DNA of 64,000 nucleotides, from assembly GCA_933207985.1 (NCBI GenBank), contig OW240912.1, forward strand, positions 228,974,861 through 229,038,860, given 5' to 3'. How positions within the stretch are numbered: position 1 is the first letter of the stretch; every line of letters begins with the position of its first letter. Position numbers and translations under genes: made by a program. Below are positions 34,500 through 47,147 of the stretch, piece by piece. The stretch comes from Pelobates cultripes. Its lineage: Eukaryota > Chordata > Amphibia > Anura > Pelobatidae. The notes beneath the pieces were generated by a model, which saw nothing but the letters and a program-made list of their open reading frames with translations, was not told where the DNA came from and did no database searches.

Positions 34500-34850
34500 T
34501 CTAAATAAAAGTTTCCAACAACTACCTCTGCTGCTTGGTCTTGTTAGGAAGCATTAGTCTGAGCAGAAATGGGTGGCTGTGATTGGCTGAGAGTGTCAGC
34601 TATCCAGATTTAGCGTAACACAATGCCATTGGAGGTATGAATTGGTATTGGTACAAGGAAGTGCGTGATCACTACCTTTGCCTACCTCCAGTTGGAGTAA
34701 GGCTATGGTAAGTCAGTGACCCTCATTTAGTTGAACTGCTCAAAAACGCTTTTAACAAAGAATGGAGGGCAGAGTCGGGGGACACCAAGCTGTGTAGCCA
34801 ATTCATTGAGAGAAAATGGTTATAGTGCTTACAGTGTCCCCTTAAATCTA
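34500..34850. repeat. MITE fragment
   Basis: Carries GGAAGCATTAGTCTGAGCAG (also near 51975) and ends GTTATAGTGCTTACAGTGTCCCCTTAA, a TTAA-MITE right end. The left end is missing. Confidence 0.6.
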
Positions 34851-35002
34851 TTCATCTCTCTCACCCCTAACCTGTTCTTCCTTTTCAATCTTTTCTCCTA
34901 AAATACATAAGCAAAATACAAAAAGGCAGAGCTATATTTGCCAAGTTTTGTTCCTTTCCTCAGCTGTCACTCGCTCATCACAAGACAAAATCTGTGGAGA
35001 TT

Positions 35003-35066
35003 CCTCCATAGACATCAGTGCTGTAGTCTCATGCATATGAGAGATTATAGCACTGATGTGGATGGA
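35003..35066. repeat. 64-bp inverted repeat
   Basis: CCATAGACATCAGTGCTGTA and TATAGCACTGATGTGGATGG are inverted around ATGCAT, predicting a long imperfect hairpin. It probably belongs to a fold-back repeat. The surrounding 34900-35300 sequence is unclassified. Confidence 0.7.
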
Positions 35067-35299
35067 CTCTTAGCGAATGAAGCATCAAGAGCTGAAGAAA
35101 GATGTTGGCGCCTGCAGTGATAAGCATCCGATATGTATGTTTACCCTGCACAATAACCCAGAAGGTGACCGTGAAATGCGGCATATGCAGACTCCAGGCA
35201 CCATTACCAGTTCAAATAACTGTAATGGTCATGATTCCTTTAGCAACACTTTAAAGCAAATCGATGTGAAACTTCAGGCAGGCTAATATCAATTTTGTG

Positions 35300-36100
35300 C
35301 AAAATTGGTGTCTGACATCCGCGCACACAGTATGCTAAAATTAGACTGTCCATTTTGACATGGCCTCCTTTTAATTTTGGGGTGTGTGGGGGTCGTCCAC
35401 CACACAGAAAGGGTTACTCTAACCAAAACTGCATCAAAAACAGTGTTTTATGAAAATACTAGTTTTTGATGCAGAGGACAAGATTCAGTGTTTAAAAATG
35501 AAATAATCCACATAGGATATACATTTTGTTTACGATTGATGTAAATTGTCAGTGAAATGTAGGTAAAACAAAATAATTTATATAGACATTAAATCCTCCT
35601 GTATGTATTTTACTGTAGTTGCACTGTTGAACCAATTCTGTGAAATCTGCCTATGTTTTTTGATACTCTACTTGTTTTGTTTTATTTTTTCCTACCTTTA
35701 AGATTAACTTTTGTTTACATTTTTTTTATTTTATTTACTTCATGGATTGCTATTCATATTCTTTGAATATGCATTCCCAAACCTATAATCCAAAATGAGT
35801 ATGATTTTTTATTTTTTTTAATGTAATTTTTTTTTTCTTCAATTTATTTTTTTGTCACACCTTATGTTAAACCTGTTTTGAAGAACTAATAAACAATGGA
35901 CTGATTATAATTTTTTGTTGAAAGTGATCCTGTCACAATGGATTCATATTCACAGACAACCATTCCTAAATAATAACTATATCCTTACTAACCGTGATAA
36001 TTGTTATATTTAATTGCTTTAAATATGGTCGTCATTATAGTCTTACTTGCCTACTCTCCAGTGTACCAGCACCACCATGACTGATAGGACTGTTCATGGT
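35300..36100. other. Intron, nothing recognised
   Basis: AT-rich sequence with a small inverted pair (TTTTTGATGCAG and reverse, 35440-35475). No genes. Confidence 0.6.
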
Positions 36101-36103
36101 ACT

Positions 36104-36641
36104 TTAAAGGAACACTATAGTCACCTAAATTACTTTAGCTAAATAAAGCAGGTTTAGTGCATAGTTCCCCTGCAATTTCACTGCCATTTAGGAGTTGAAT
36201 CACTTTGTTTCTGTTTATGCAGCCCTAGCCACACCTCCCCTGGCTATGATTGACAGAGCCTGCATGAAAAAAAAAACTGGTTTCACTTTCAAACAGATGT
36301 AATTTACCTTAAATAATTGTATCTCAATCTCTAAATTGAACTTTAATCACATACAGGAGGCTCTTGCAGGGTCTAGCAAGCTATTAACATAGCAGGGGAT
36401 AAGAAAATCTTAATTAAACAGAACTTGCAATAAAGAAAGCCTAAATAGGGCTCTCTTTACAGGAAGTGTTTATGGAAGGCTGTGCAAGTCACATGCAGGG
36501 AGGTGTGACTAGGGTTCATAAACAAAGGGATTTAACTCCTAAATGGCAGAGGATTGAGCAGGGAGGCTGCAGGGGCATGTTCCATACACGAAAACTGCTT
36601 CATTAAGCTACAGTTGTTCAGGTGACTATAGTGTCAGTGTA
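36104..36641 (+). mobile_element. Complete TTAA MITE, family A
   Basis: Left end TTAAAGGAACACTATAGTCA, right end CAGGTGACTATAGTGTCAGTGTAA (terminal bases decayed). Internal inverted symmetry: CACTGCCATTTAGGAGTTGA near the left and TTTAACTCCTAAATGGCAGA near the right. This is the best reference copy for the partial copies at 7250, 24848, 52970-54844, 54841 and 55579. Confidence 0.8.
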
Positions 36642-36698
36642 ATAGAAACCTATCTCAGCATTTTGCATTGATGTTGCATCCCTGACATTAAGTAGTTC

Positions 36699-36800
36699 TT
36701 AAAGAGACACTAAAATAACCAGAACAACTACAGCTCATTGTAGTTGTTCAAGTCAGTATAGTATTGGAAAGCATAGGGTACTGTAATGCCACCACCACCC
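36699..36800 (+). repeat. MITE family E, left end
   Basis: TTAAAGAGACACTAAAATAA followed by ACAACTACAGCTCATTGTAGTTGTTC, 57 bases after family A. The same A-spacer-E order is found inverted at 52830-52985. Confidence 0.7.
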
Positions 36801-37543
36801 TCTCCACGGTCCTATTCCCGCCTCTCCAATGCTTTTGGCCCAGCTTGGAAAAACTACATTCCTATAGTCCCCTATCAAGCATAAGAAGCATATGTTAGAG
36901 GAATATCACAGCAGCTACAGCCCATGCATGCTATTTATTTCTTTATGGCAATTAAACATATTTTATATGATACCTCTTTTCCACTAAATGTAGGATTTCT
37001 AGTCATTCTGGATATAGATTAAATAAGGATGCATTAAAATGGCATGCTGCTTAAAGGCTTGTATGACAAATTATGACCTACATATGGCCAAATAGCTCTT
37101 TATGGCCTTTCAGCGCCTTCACACCCCCGTCCACCCCCCATTCCTGCTTTGAAAAAAGTCTTCAGGTCTGCTCATTAGTCTTTGCTAATATACATACATA
37201 AATCACTGGAAATACATTAATACATTTAGACTTTGCTAACCCATTCAGTGCAGTAGTTCATTATAAACTGCATTGCTATATGTTTAAATAGGCATCTGGT
37301 TTATACACATTTTTTATTTTATGTTCCTTGCTGCTTTAAAGTAGCTGCCATTGTCACATTAAAATAATCCTCACACTGAATTGTACCACTTATAAATCCA
37401 AGGGCTTTTTAGATTTAATTCAGAGTAGAAGAGATAAAAATGCCAAGATAATTGATTGACCTTGCAAGCTTGTTATATCTGCTTAGAAAATGGATATCAG
37501 GTGGATTTGAGTTTTGTCCTGACTCTTTTCATCAAATTTCCAG

Positions 37544-37596
37544 GTTACAAACTGATTGGAAGCCATTCAGGTGTTAAACTCTGCAGATGGACCAAG
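37544..37596 (+). CDS. tyw1: TYW1 exon (entry to radical-SAM domain)
   Basis: 53 nt, phase 1 in and phase 0 out, acceptor TTTCCAG and donor GTATTT. It encodes (G)YKLIGSHSGVKLCRWTK, a nearly invariant TYW1 segment with the Cys and Arg-Trp ahead of the cluster-binding exon. It is too short to stand out as an ORF and was located by homology. Confidence 0.95.
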
Positions 37597-38600
37597 GTAT
37601 TTTGTGTTTGTGTGTCTATGTGTGTTATGTAGTTTGGTTTTGTTTGTGTGTTAATCTTGTATTTGCAGTGCACAGGCCATTTTGAGCCATCAAAAACTGA
37701 CACAATCTTTGTTTCCTAATTATTGGTTCTGATACAATTGTGCATATCATCCTTGACATGTTCAGATTCACCACATGACATTTCATTTTAGGTATAAATA
37801 ATATTTAACAGGTTATTATTAATGGATTTATCCTTTTGGCCCTTATCTAATACACTCCATTCTATTTTACCTGTTGGATTAACCTGTCAATGTGTTTAGG
37901 ATTGAAACTAAATACAGTGTTGTGGGGAATTAGAGTAGTCTGAACGCCTTTTATAACATTGTGTGCGTATCTTCAAATGCTTTTCTGCAGTGAAAACAAA
38001 ACTTATTAAAATAAAATATAAAATGCATTTAATTTACTTTCCCCCCTATATTGGTCCAAACCTGCGTGTCAAATTTGCATCCCCAAAATGCAAGAAGATT
38101 AATTAAAAATGCTTGTAAACAGGGTACCTTTATTAATATATTTTCATTTTAATGTGTTTACAGTCTGCGAGAATACATTCTTTATAGGATCTTCCTACCT
38201 GCAACTATAGCGTTAAAACCAATTCTAGAAAACCTTGTAGTCCATATTTTCTTTGTACAGTTCATGGAGCTCTGCAAGTTTTATTATTTTCTAATCTAAT
38301 CAATATCTCCTGTTAAGGCTCTTCTATTCTGCGAGTAAGCACAGGAAAAATAGAAACCTGGTTACTGATGGAGTACTTTCAAAGGTTTGCAGCTATGCTC
38401 TGCCAGACTTCATGCCCATTTTTTGCCTACTCTTTTGGCGTTCCCTCTCTATTATATCACAGTCACTCTGTAGGCTTACCTTTATTTTGTATCTGCATGG
38501 ATGGCTGCATTGGTTAGTATTCAAAAGTTTTGAATTGTTACTTCAATGGTAATGCACTTGCTTCCTTGTTCACCCTACCAGAGTTATTTACTAAAGTGAT
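37597..38600. other. Intron, nothing recognised
   Basis: AT-rich sequence with a short TGTG-rich run (37608-37650). No coding or repeat match. Confidence 0.6.
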
Positions 38601-41250
38601 AAGTCAAGGTTAATTTTAATAACAAAGTCACCCTCCCTTGAGGTTTATGTGCGTGTACCGGATTATCCCTAAAGAGGCGAGTGTATGGAAGTCGACCCCT
38701 AATGTGAATGACACAATTTCTCTTCTCACTGTGAAAACCATTGTTCCTCTTGAGGATGGTTTCTTTTTAAAGAATCCTGTGGGCAAGCCTTTGGAAGGCA
38801 TGCTGTGCAAATTCCTATGGTTCTGTTCAGCCATTGTTAGCCCAACTTTTGTGTATGTCATTGACTCCCTGTGGAGGTAGTTCCGTGACGGAAGTGGTGT
38901 CTGTGGCTTGGACGAATTGATTGGAGGTCCTTAAGGTGGAATGCACATACTGGTTGCAAAATGTTTTACCTGAAGATCCCTCCGTGCATATGCTTTGTGC
39001 CAAATTTAAACAGGAAGAACCTTGAAGACTATTTAAACCACAACCACCAACATTCAGATGGTTCAAGTTTATTGTAGGTGTTCTCTCACAAGCCCACCAG
39101 AACACCCAGAGGCCAATTAAGGGAAGACTATTAACATTTACTTTTTTTTTTTTTTGATCTCCTTGTCTCTTTTTAGCATAGTTAGGTATTTTCTTTCTTT
39201 CTTTCTTTTTTTTCAGTATCTATTACTGAAATGTTTGGGTAAAGGAAAGTGTCTTTCCAAATCCAAGTATCTTGTCTGTGCAGTTTGCATTCAACTAATG
39301 CCAGATGGTTACTAAAGAAAATACAAAGTCTGCAGTGGATTTGCAGTGCATCTTTTACTCCTGATCCTGAAGTAAGGTCTTCACAGAAAAATAAGAAAAG
39401 AAAACGAGGTGTTTTTGACAAAAAGCTGAATATACTTTAAGGAAGATTTCATTAACTAATACTGCACAAAGTAAAGCCCTCATTTCAAGATCTTTGGTTA
39501 CTAAAGCACAGCACATATGGTTATATTGGAACAAGTACTTGGGTGAATCTCAAGAAGACTACTTCAGAATATCTTAAACTTTCAGCTAAATCCTGGGGAC
39601 TTTCCACAGTGGCCAGAAGGGCTGTCTGTCAAATAAATTCATCCCACAGACTTTGTATTTCTGTAAGAGGCAGGCTACTTTACCATTACAGAAAAACATC
39701 CTTTCCGACAGATCAGTCCTCTCTGGGTCACCTTATGAAAATCTGGCCTTCAACAAAGATCTTCTGTTAGTGGAAACACTCAAGGTTGATTTGGGAAGAT
39801 CTATCCTTCAGATTAAAAAAAAAAACCTTTCATTACAACAGATGCCTCAGCCTTTAGTTGGGGAGCTTAGATGGTAAGCTATACTATAAGAGACCAATGG
39901 ACAAGTCAAGATTCCAGAAGAACTTAAAATTTCAGAGAAATAAAGGCGGCTTGTGTGGCTTTCATATGTTTCAGACAACCTCTGTTGCATCATCATGTTC
40001 AGATTCACTATAGTGACTTACATAAGCAGATAGGAAGATAGGTTCCCTGGAGAAAGAATACACAACGATTATGCTGTGGGCAGAAATCCATCATATGTCA
40101 CTGACTGAAGTCTATATCACGACTGTAGTCAATCCTCTAAAATAGGGAGATTGGTCACTAACCTATGAGACATTTTTAAAAATTGTGTTCTTTTGAAGGC
40201 CAGAAATAGACCTTATGGCCTCGAAATTCAGCAGAAAAGTTTGCCTCGATCAATAGTTAAGACTAACCAGACTACCTAGACGCCCTAGCATTACATTTGG
40301 GATTTTCATCTGACATACAACTCCCCTCCAGTTCTGTTGATTCCCAGAGTCCTGCAGAAGATAGTCCAGGACAGAGCCATTAATATAGCTTGGTTTCCGA
40401 AATGGCAAACCCAGAGTACAAAAGGTAATAGTCCGGAAGTAATGGATAATTTTGTGGTGGCCAAGAAAGATTCCACAAGTAAAATATATGCAAGGAAAGA
40501 AAAAGTGTTTTTTTTTTTCTTCTTGGTATAAAGGTTAATCCCATCACATCTCCTGTCCCTTGCCTCCTGGGATTTCTTCAACTGGACTACGCTATAGGTT
40601 TGTGTCCTTCTTCTCATCATGTTTATGCCTGCAATTTGTTTTTACATCATCAGAGATTTAGCTTCTGTTCCCCTGGTTGCCAAATACTTCAAAGCAGTAT
40701 TTAATGTGCATCCAACAATTAAGGAAATCACTCTGCCTTGAAATCTTAATTTGATTCTGTCAGCCTTGTGAGAGCCTCTATTTGAGTGATTACAGAATTT
40801 CCATTTGAGTATTATAACCTGGAAAACCGTGTTCCTGATAGCGATTACATCGGCTGAATGTCTAGGAGAACTTCAAGAACTTCAACTTCAAGAACTTTAA
40901 CGTTCAACCTAACCTCCTTATCTGACTTTTCATTTGGATAAGGTGGTGTTAACACTTAATTCCTCCTTCCTAAGGTGGCCTCAGTTGGCAACATTCATCA
41001 AGAAATCATATTACCTACTTATGTCAAAATTCACATATCGACAAAGAAAAAAACATTCTATTATTTGGTTGTTAAAAGATCCCTTCTCTGTTACTTGGAA
41101 AAGACGAAATTCAGATGCTCAGAACACATGTTTGTCCTCTACCATGGCCAAAATAAAGTATTTATGTCCTCCAAGAGATTCTTGGCCAGATCGATCATGG
41201 AATCGATTTCACTGATCTACAGTGCCTCAAAGCTGCCTCTAATCTTAAGG
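38600..41250 (+). mobile_element. Decayed DIRS-like retroelement
   Basis: Fragments in order. A gag-like piece lies at 38640-39100 (VPLEDGFFLKNPVGKPLEG). RT/RNase H remnants lie at 39440-40420 (SLQQMPQPLVGELRW-type text in a frame shifted from ITTDASAFSWG; later IDLMASKFSRK). A segment at 40920-41240 reads FLPKVASVGNIHQEIILPTY, LVVKRSLLCYLEKTK and MFVLYHGQNKV, which I recognise as the tyrosine-recombinase-side protein of DIRS elements. Many stops and frameshifts; no functional product. Assignment rests on remembered DIRS motifs. Confidence 0.75.
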
Positions 41251-41883
41251 TAAAATACATTTATGGTAAGTAAAAAATTGTCTTTCTCAAGTGAAAGGGG
41301 TACCTTGAGCACCGGTGGCCCCACACAACTCACTCTTGCTCAACACACTTACAGGTTAGCAGCCAGAAAGCAGAGAGCGCATAAACACGGTTAACTGGGA
41401 GAAGGAATGGAAACTTTGGCCTTTGTTGTAGTTGCTTCTATGGTTTTACTGTACTGTGACTTTCCAACATTGTTTTTGAACAGGTCGGCCGGCCGAGATC
41501 AGTCTTGTAATTATCCCCTCTTGAGTGCTACTTTGTTTGGGTTTAGTGTCAAAAACTTATGACATCTATAGGCAGTTATAGTACTTTTTATACCAATTTC
41601 TAAGGTGGTATACAACAGACTCTGTCTACTCTCTGCTGATAAGGCAAACACAGTGATTGTACAGACTTTGCTATGAACCACAATCCTCAGACGGCAGCCT
41701 ATGTATTGCTTGTTACCTCTGCAGAATGTTATGCCATTTGGAGGTTGGTTTGTATATCTGTTCCATTTGCAACTATTTCTACATCTATGTCTATCTAAAG
41801 AAACTGATATTTTGAAATGTGCAAACAGGAGGATATACTGGCACAATGTAATTGCATTCTTTTCCTGATTTTGCCCTCTTTAG
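41251..41883. other. Intron, nothing recognised
   Basis: No repeat ends or coding homology. The 111-codon antisense frame at 41511-41846 lacks recognisable motifs. Confidence 0.6.
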
Positions 41884-42002
41884 TCCATGCTACGCGGGAG
41901 AGGAGGCTGTTACAAGCACACATTCTACGGCATTGAAAGTCACCGATGTATGGAAACTACACCAAGTCTGGCATGTGCTAATAAATGTGTCTTCTGCTGG
42001 AG
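41884..42002 (+). CDS. tyw1: TYW1 exon with radical-SAM [4Fe-4S] motif
   Basis: 119 nt, phase 0 in and phase 2 out, acceptor CTTTAG and donor GTAAAA. It contains [20 protein letters not shown] and the cluster motif in [11 protein letters not shown] (C-X3-C-X2-C), the SAM-cleaving [4Fe-4S] ligand set. The upstream Cys residues ([12 protein letters not shown]) are TYW1-typical. All ligands are intact, supporting an active enzyme. The Arg codon is split with the exon at 47772. Confidence 0.97.
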
Positions 42003-42852
42003 GTAAAACTCTTTCGTGATCAATTACATTTTGATATGTTTCCATATCTATGTCTATATCCCAAATGCTAATCACAATTCTGTTTTGAAGTTTGCAGGAC
42101 TAATAATTAGTGTTGTGACCACTGCATGCCTTTTTTCTTGGTTGTATTTTTTTGAATGTAGAACAAGATTTGTGCACCTAAGTGTACAGATATTATTTTT
42201 TTCCTTCTGGTCCATTCAATCAGTGACTGAACCCTGGCTATCCTCTTATTGTGTGAAAACTATTGCTATTTGTTGTCCTACTGTTATAATGGTTGGTCTT
42301 GAAAATGTTCGGGACTTGCATTACTATTTTATAGCAAAAATGACAAATTTCAAGCTACTAATTAATTACATTGAGCAATAAGCATGATTAATTGGAAAGA
42401 CAATCTACATCTTCCTATGTATTTAGTGGTATGTATGACCATGGATATTTACCTCCACATAGTAACTAATAGAATTATGTTCTCAAACTTGTGACATAAA
42501 ATAGAAAACCATATATTTGGGTTATAGTAGAGCCATTTGGTCCACATTGTTAATTAAGTCTGATGGCTACAACAATCTGACTGTTTTTGCAGTCCTTAAA
42601 AGGAAGACTTCATATAACAACACCAAGTAGAGAGGGATACTTTGATGATGGGAACCGATTCTTGACAAGCAATTCTAACAGAAGCATATTATTTAATAAG
42701 GATATAAGTTCTGTATTTTCCTAATGGTCTGGACAACTCATATTATTTTTAATTGTTTATCCCATGCTCAAAAATCAAGCTGCAGGTATATGGGTAACTT
42801 GCTTTTTACTCCAAAGATGCTTCACAATAAGTGCATGAAGAAAAAAAGAACA
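42003..42852. other. Intron, nothing recognised
   Basis: The 121-codon frame at 42016-42381 starts in intron sequence and shows no homology. AT-rich. Confidence 0.6.
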
Positions 42853-43783
42853 TAGTACAGCAAGCATGTCAAACTCAAAGTGTGGCACGGGCCACATAAA
42901 CAAGGTTTAAGTTTATGTGGGCCACACACACACACACACTGACAGACACACACACATACTAACTGACAGACACACACACATACTCACTGACAGACACACA
43001 CACACACTCACTGACAGATACACACTCACAGATACACACATGCAGACAGACACACACTCACTGACAGATACACACAGACACTCACTGACAGATACACTCA
43101 CTGACAGATACACACACAGGCTCACAAACACACTCACTGACAGATACACACACACACACACACACACACAGACTCACAGACACACTCACTGACAGATACA
43201 CACACACACACACACACTCACAGACACTCACTGACAGATACACACACACACACTCACAGACACACTCACTGACAGATATACACAGACACACACAGACACT
43301 CACAGACACACTCACTGACAGATACACACACACAGGCTCACAGGCACACTCACTGACCGACTGACACAGACACACACTCACTGACAGATACAGACACACA
43401 GACAGAGACACACACACTCTTGCTGACAGACACACACACTTTTTTTCCCCTTTATTTCTCCCTACCTTATGGAGCCGATGGGGGGCATCTCTCTGGGGTC
43501 CTTGCTGCTCCTCACTGCTCCTGCGCGCGGTTTAGTGATGCCGGGTGACGGAATATGACGTCATATTCCGGGGCCCGGGTTCACTTTAGTCGGCGCGCGA
43601 GGGAGCAGTGAGGAGCTGGAACACTGAGCTCCCTTGCGGCCCTCCTCCCCGGCCGGGTAAGTGTAAGCAGAGTAGGCACCTGCAATGTGGGGAAAGCAGG
43701 TGCCCACTCTGCTATAACACTGAGCATGTACTCGTGGCTCGCCGGGCCGCAAAGATGGTCCTTGTGACATGCTTGTAGTACAG
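42853..43783. mobile_element. Non-autonomous hAT element with 8-bp TSD
   Basis: TAGTACAG at 42853-42860 and 43776-43783 flank a 915-bp element whose ends are CAAGCATGTCA and TGACATGCTTG. The 8-bp target duplication and CA..TG termini identify the hAT superfamily. Inside are a CA-rich minisatellite (42926-43438) and a GC-rich segment with a perfect inverted GGAATATGACGTCATATTCC (43550-43569). There is no transposase. The long frames on both strands over the array are repeat translation only. Confidence 0.88.
42926..43438. repeat. Minisatellite inside hAT element
   Basis: About 25-bp variable units built from CACTCACTGACAGATACACA with differing CA run lengths. More than twenty imperfect units. 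Confined within the hAT ends. Confidence 0.9.
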
Positions 43784-44765
43784 TATTAGTAATATAGCTA
43801 TTTACTAAACTCAAACTTTTAGCAAATTGTATCCAAAATACAAAACTGAAGCTAAAATAGTCAAGCCGTGTCTAGAGCTTACTTTTAGAATATTTTTTTA
43901 ATCTGCTCTTTTGCCTTTATTTTGTCATTATAATTTATTTGCTAAGCTTTTTATTTATTGTTTTTAATTTAATTAGTGAATTTCCCTGTACAATTAGGAA
44001 TTGTTTTAGGCTACAATAGCAACGCTGGAGTTTGCAGATTTTTTTTTTCAATTTATTTTTAACTCTGTTCAACAGTTTTGGTTTTAAATGTAAAAAATTT
44101 CCTCATCAAATCTTCACAATTCCTAATTTAGGAAATATAAATTATAGTGTAACTAAAGCACTTAACCTTGTATTGAATATTTACTAAGAGAACAGGGATG
44201 TTTCTTATAACATTTTCTTATTCATCACTAGAAGGAAAAAACATGAAGATAGGTGGCAGCAATGTAACAAAAGCTGCAAGGAGAGTACTTCTTGGACAAA
44301 CAGATACTTTTCTTTCATTCAATATTCATGGTTCCCCATTTTGTTTTTCAAAATCTGTTTAAATTGCACAGCAGAATATGACTAGCATTTCATAAGTTGC
44401 TTACTTTTTTATAGTCTCATAGCTGTAACTATACCGAGTAAAAGCAATGATTCTAAGCTGAAACTGGGAATCGAAGGTTTGTAGGCTGATTCCAACCATT
44501 TAGTCCGTTCCATCTAAGTCACTTGAATAGTGTGGTTTATTTGCTGAAGAACACATACCAATATTTAAGGGGAAGTCTAGGTTAAAAACAAAACCTTTTT
44601 AATGCATTTGAACAAGTTAGAGGAAAAGGAACATTCCTTGGCATACTAAGTGCTATCTGGCATTGCACATTGTCTATAATTATTCTCAGGTTCTTCTCAT
44701 TAACAGTTATCCCAACGTTACTCCATTGAGGTTCTAAATTGCCTATGAATTCCTACTCACAAAAC
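43784..44765. other. Intron, nothing recognised
   Basis: AT-rich with T-runs near 44039-44048. No coding match. Confidence 0.6.
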
Positions 44766-44769
44766 TTTG

Positions 44770-45029
44770 CATTTATCTGCATTGAATTTTGTCTGCCCAA
44801 CCTCCTAATGTATGAAAATCCTTGTCAGAGTGTATTACTGTACATAGATTTGTGGCATCGCCAAACACTGACACATAGCTTTTGATGCCCACTTCCAGAT
44901 CATTAATAAACAGGTTAAAGATAAGAGGACCCAGAACAGAACCCGAGGTGCTCCACTTTCCACTCTTGTCGATGTTGAAAATTAACTGCTCTCTATCTTT
45001 TAACCCAATTATTAATACAAACTCAAATG
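44770..45029 (-). mobile_element. LINE reverse-transcriptase fragment
   Basis: Antisense text SGSVLGPLIFNLFINDLEVG, then SYVSVFGDATNLC and IHSDKDFHTLGGWADKIQ. This is the motif B-to-C region of a CR1/L2-like RT (QGSVLGPLLF...FADDT, with the motif C Asp pair altered to GDAT). Cut off abruptly. Confidence 0.7.
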
Positions 45030-46847
45030 TTTTCATCTACACCAATTTCTTTCAACTATGGAAATAATATCCTATGTGGAATATTAAACATATATCCAGG
45101 TGTACCAATAGCTAGTTGAAAAACTATTTACATAGGTCGTGTACTGCTATCTCTAAGGATATGAGAGGCCTAGGGACTAAATAACATAGAAGATTTAAAC
45201 GGTTATCTGTGTACTACTTTAACAGTTACATTTACTCTGATGGCTTCATCCACATAAATATACTTCTAAAACACTGTAATCTACAATAACAAAACCAAGG
45301 ACTAGAAAATGTCCAATAACCTCAATAAATAAATAAAGCTTTAATTAGCTACTGGATTCTGCAAGAATTTCAGTTTTCAGTGTTCTGTTTCAAAGTCGAC
45401 CATTCTGTTGACTACAATGGTGTTTCTCAACCTTTTCCTACCCAATGCACACCAAAGCTCTTCCCAGAATTTACCACAAGCTAAAATATATATAAAAGAA
45501 TAAAAATACTAGTAATGACATGCATACACAGAAAATACTGTATTTTTTTTTTTTTTACCTAATATAAGAACTAAATACATTTTACATGTATAATCAATAT
45601 ATACTTATAATTAAACTAATGTGCTAATATAATGCAAAGTATTGCTACAGACACACTCACAGGCACACACATTAACCTTCTCACATTCGTGCCTCCCTCC
45701 TTTCTGCTTTACCTCTCATGGCAGAGGAGGTGGGGGCTGTTCATATTCGGCTTGCTGCAGTAACTCTAAGCGCATTATGTGACACCTGCTGCTTCTTATG
45801 GTAGAAGTAACACTTTTCTTTATGGCATTTTCAAGTTTAACAAAGTAAATTTTACAATTTTAGGCCAAAGTAGCCAAATTGGAAGCATACCTGGCTATTA
45901 TGACCTTAAATTTGAATTTCATCTTGAATATGTTTAATAATTGCTTTATTTGAATATCTGGTTTACACTTGAGAATAATTAAGCAACCTTGTACTGTGAC
46001 TTCTATAGACATTACACAGTAATGCTATTCATGCTGTTTAATTCCAGTTATCACCTAATTCCTCCCTTCTTCCCTTTAGTAATGATCTGTTTCTTTAAAT
46101 CTGTCTATTTCCACAACTGAGTGTAAATGCTTATTACATCTTGATATTGAGAAGCAGTGCCCCTATAAATAATGGAAGTGCCAGTTTGCTGCCTACAGAG
46201 CTGACAGCAGCCACAGGGCATACTTCAAGCAACAAACTATGAGAGCTGATGAATCGAACACTTGCTGAAACCACACTTTACTAGTTGCTATAAAATAAGC
46301 CTCACAACTCAATGACAATACTGTGGGTTCATTAGAAAAACATGACGGAAATCTTATAAGAATGCCAATAGTTCACCAGGAGAACACATTGATTAGTAGT
46401 GGGAGGGATGCCTAAACCAGAAGAATGTCTCATTGTGCTCTGATTCCATCTTTCATCTGTATTTCATTGCTCACTTCAGCATAGTTACAGAATAATACAG
46501 GATCTCATTCTAAAATAATGGGCTGTTTGTTTGAGGCAGTAATAGCTTATCATTTGATTTTAATAATCCTGTTATCTGCAATTAGGCAAACAGACTGACG
46601 TTTTGAGAGTTTTGCTCATATGCAACGTAGTGTTTTACAGTGATTTTCCTGCGAAACTAATAACTGATTAATAAAATGCTATATGAAAAGGACGCTCTTG
46701 GCACCAGAACCACCACAGCTTAATGTAGTTTTGGTGCAGAGCGAATTTCCCTGCAGTGTCTCCTCTGCTTTTTTTTGTGTGAAGGCAGTGTTCATATTTG
46801 TCCCGAAGAAAATCTTTTGAGACTCAGACAACCACCAAAGGTGCTTC
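45030..46847. repeat. 1.8-kb block repeated at window end, copy 1
   Basis: Corresponds base for base, as far as read by eye, to 62182-64000. The only difference found is one T in a poly(T) run (14 T here at 45543, 15 there). Contents: AT-rich intron, a CTCAACC hAT-like scrap at 45427, a fold-back repeat copy near 45860 and the left part of a MITE from 46685. No gene. Confidence 0.95.
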
Positions 46848-47147
46848 AAATTGCAGTTCTGCAATCCTTGCAGTGCTAACATTTGGCATCTGCATATAGA
46901 TACAGAATGCACAAGTTAGAGATGCGTTGGGATAAGCAGATGCTAATTGATGCAGTGTGGAGATTGCCAGACATGCGCAGTAGGCCCCCTAGTGTTTCTC
47001 TACTGAGAAGTGTTGAATTGGCTGCCATCATCTTTACTGATCTCAGTGAGGGGTGGAGAGGTGGCAGCGGCGAGACTGGCGCACAAGTAAAAAGTATTTC
47101 AAAGTACCATAACCGCTTAGGTGATTTGAAGTGGTCATGATCCTTTT
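46685..47147 (+). mobile_element. MITE of the TTAA superfamily, decayed
   Basis: AAAAGGACGCTCTTGGCACCAGAACCACC at the left and GAAGTGGTCATGATCCTTTTAG at the right are inverted. Internal AATTGCAGTTCTGCAATCC, CACTGAGAAGTG-type blocks. The flanking TTAA is mutated. Confidence 0.6.

Noticed and set aside
42913..43435. Thr/His- and Cys/Val-rich ORFs on both strands
   Set aside because: By-products of the CA-rich minisatellite inside the hAT element.
42926..43438. CRISPR-like alternation of repeats and spacers
   Set aside because: Units are degenerate, without unique spacers, and the genome is eukaryotic; it is a minisatellite.
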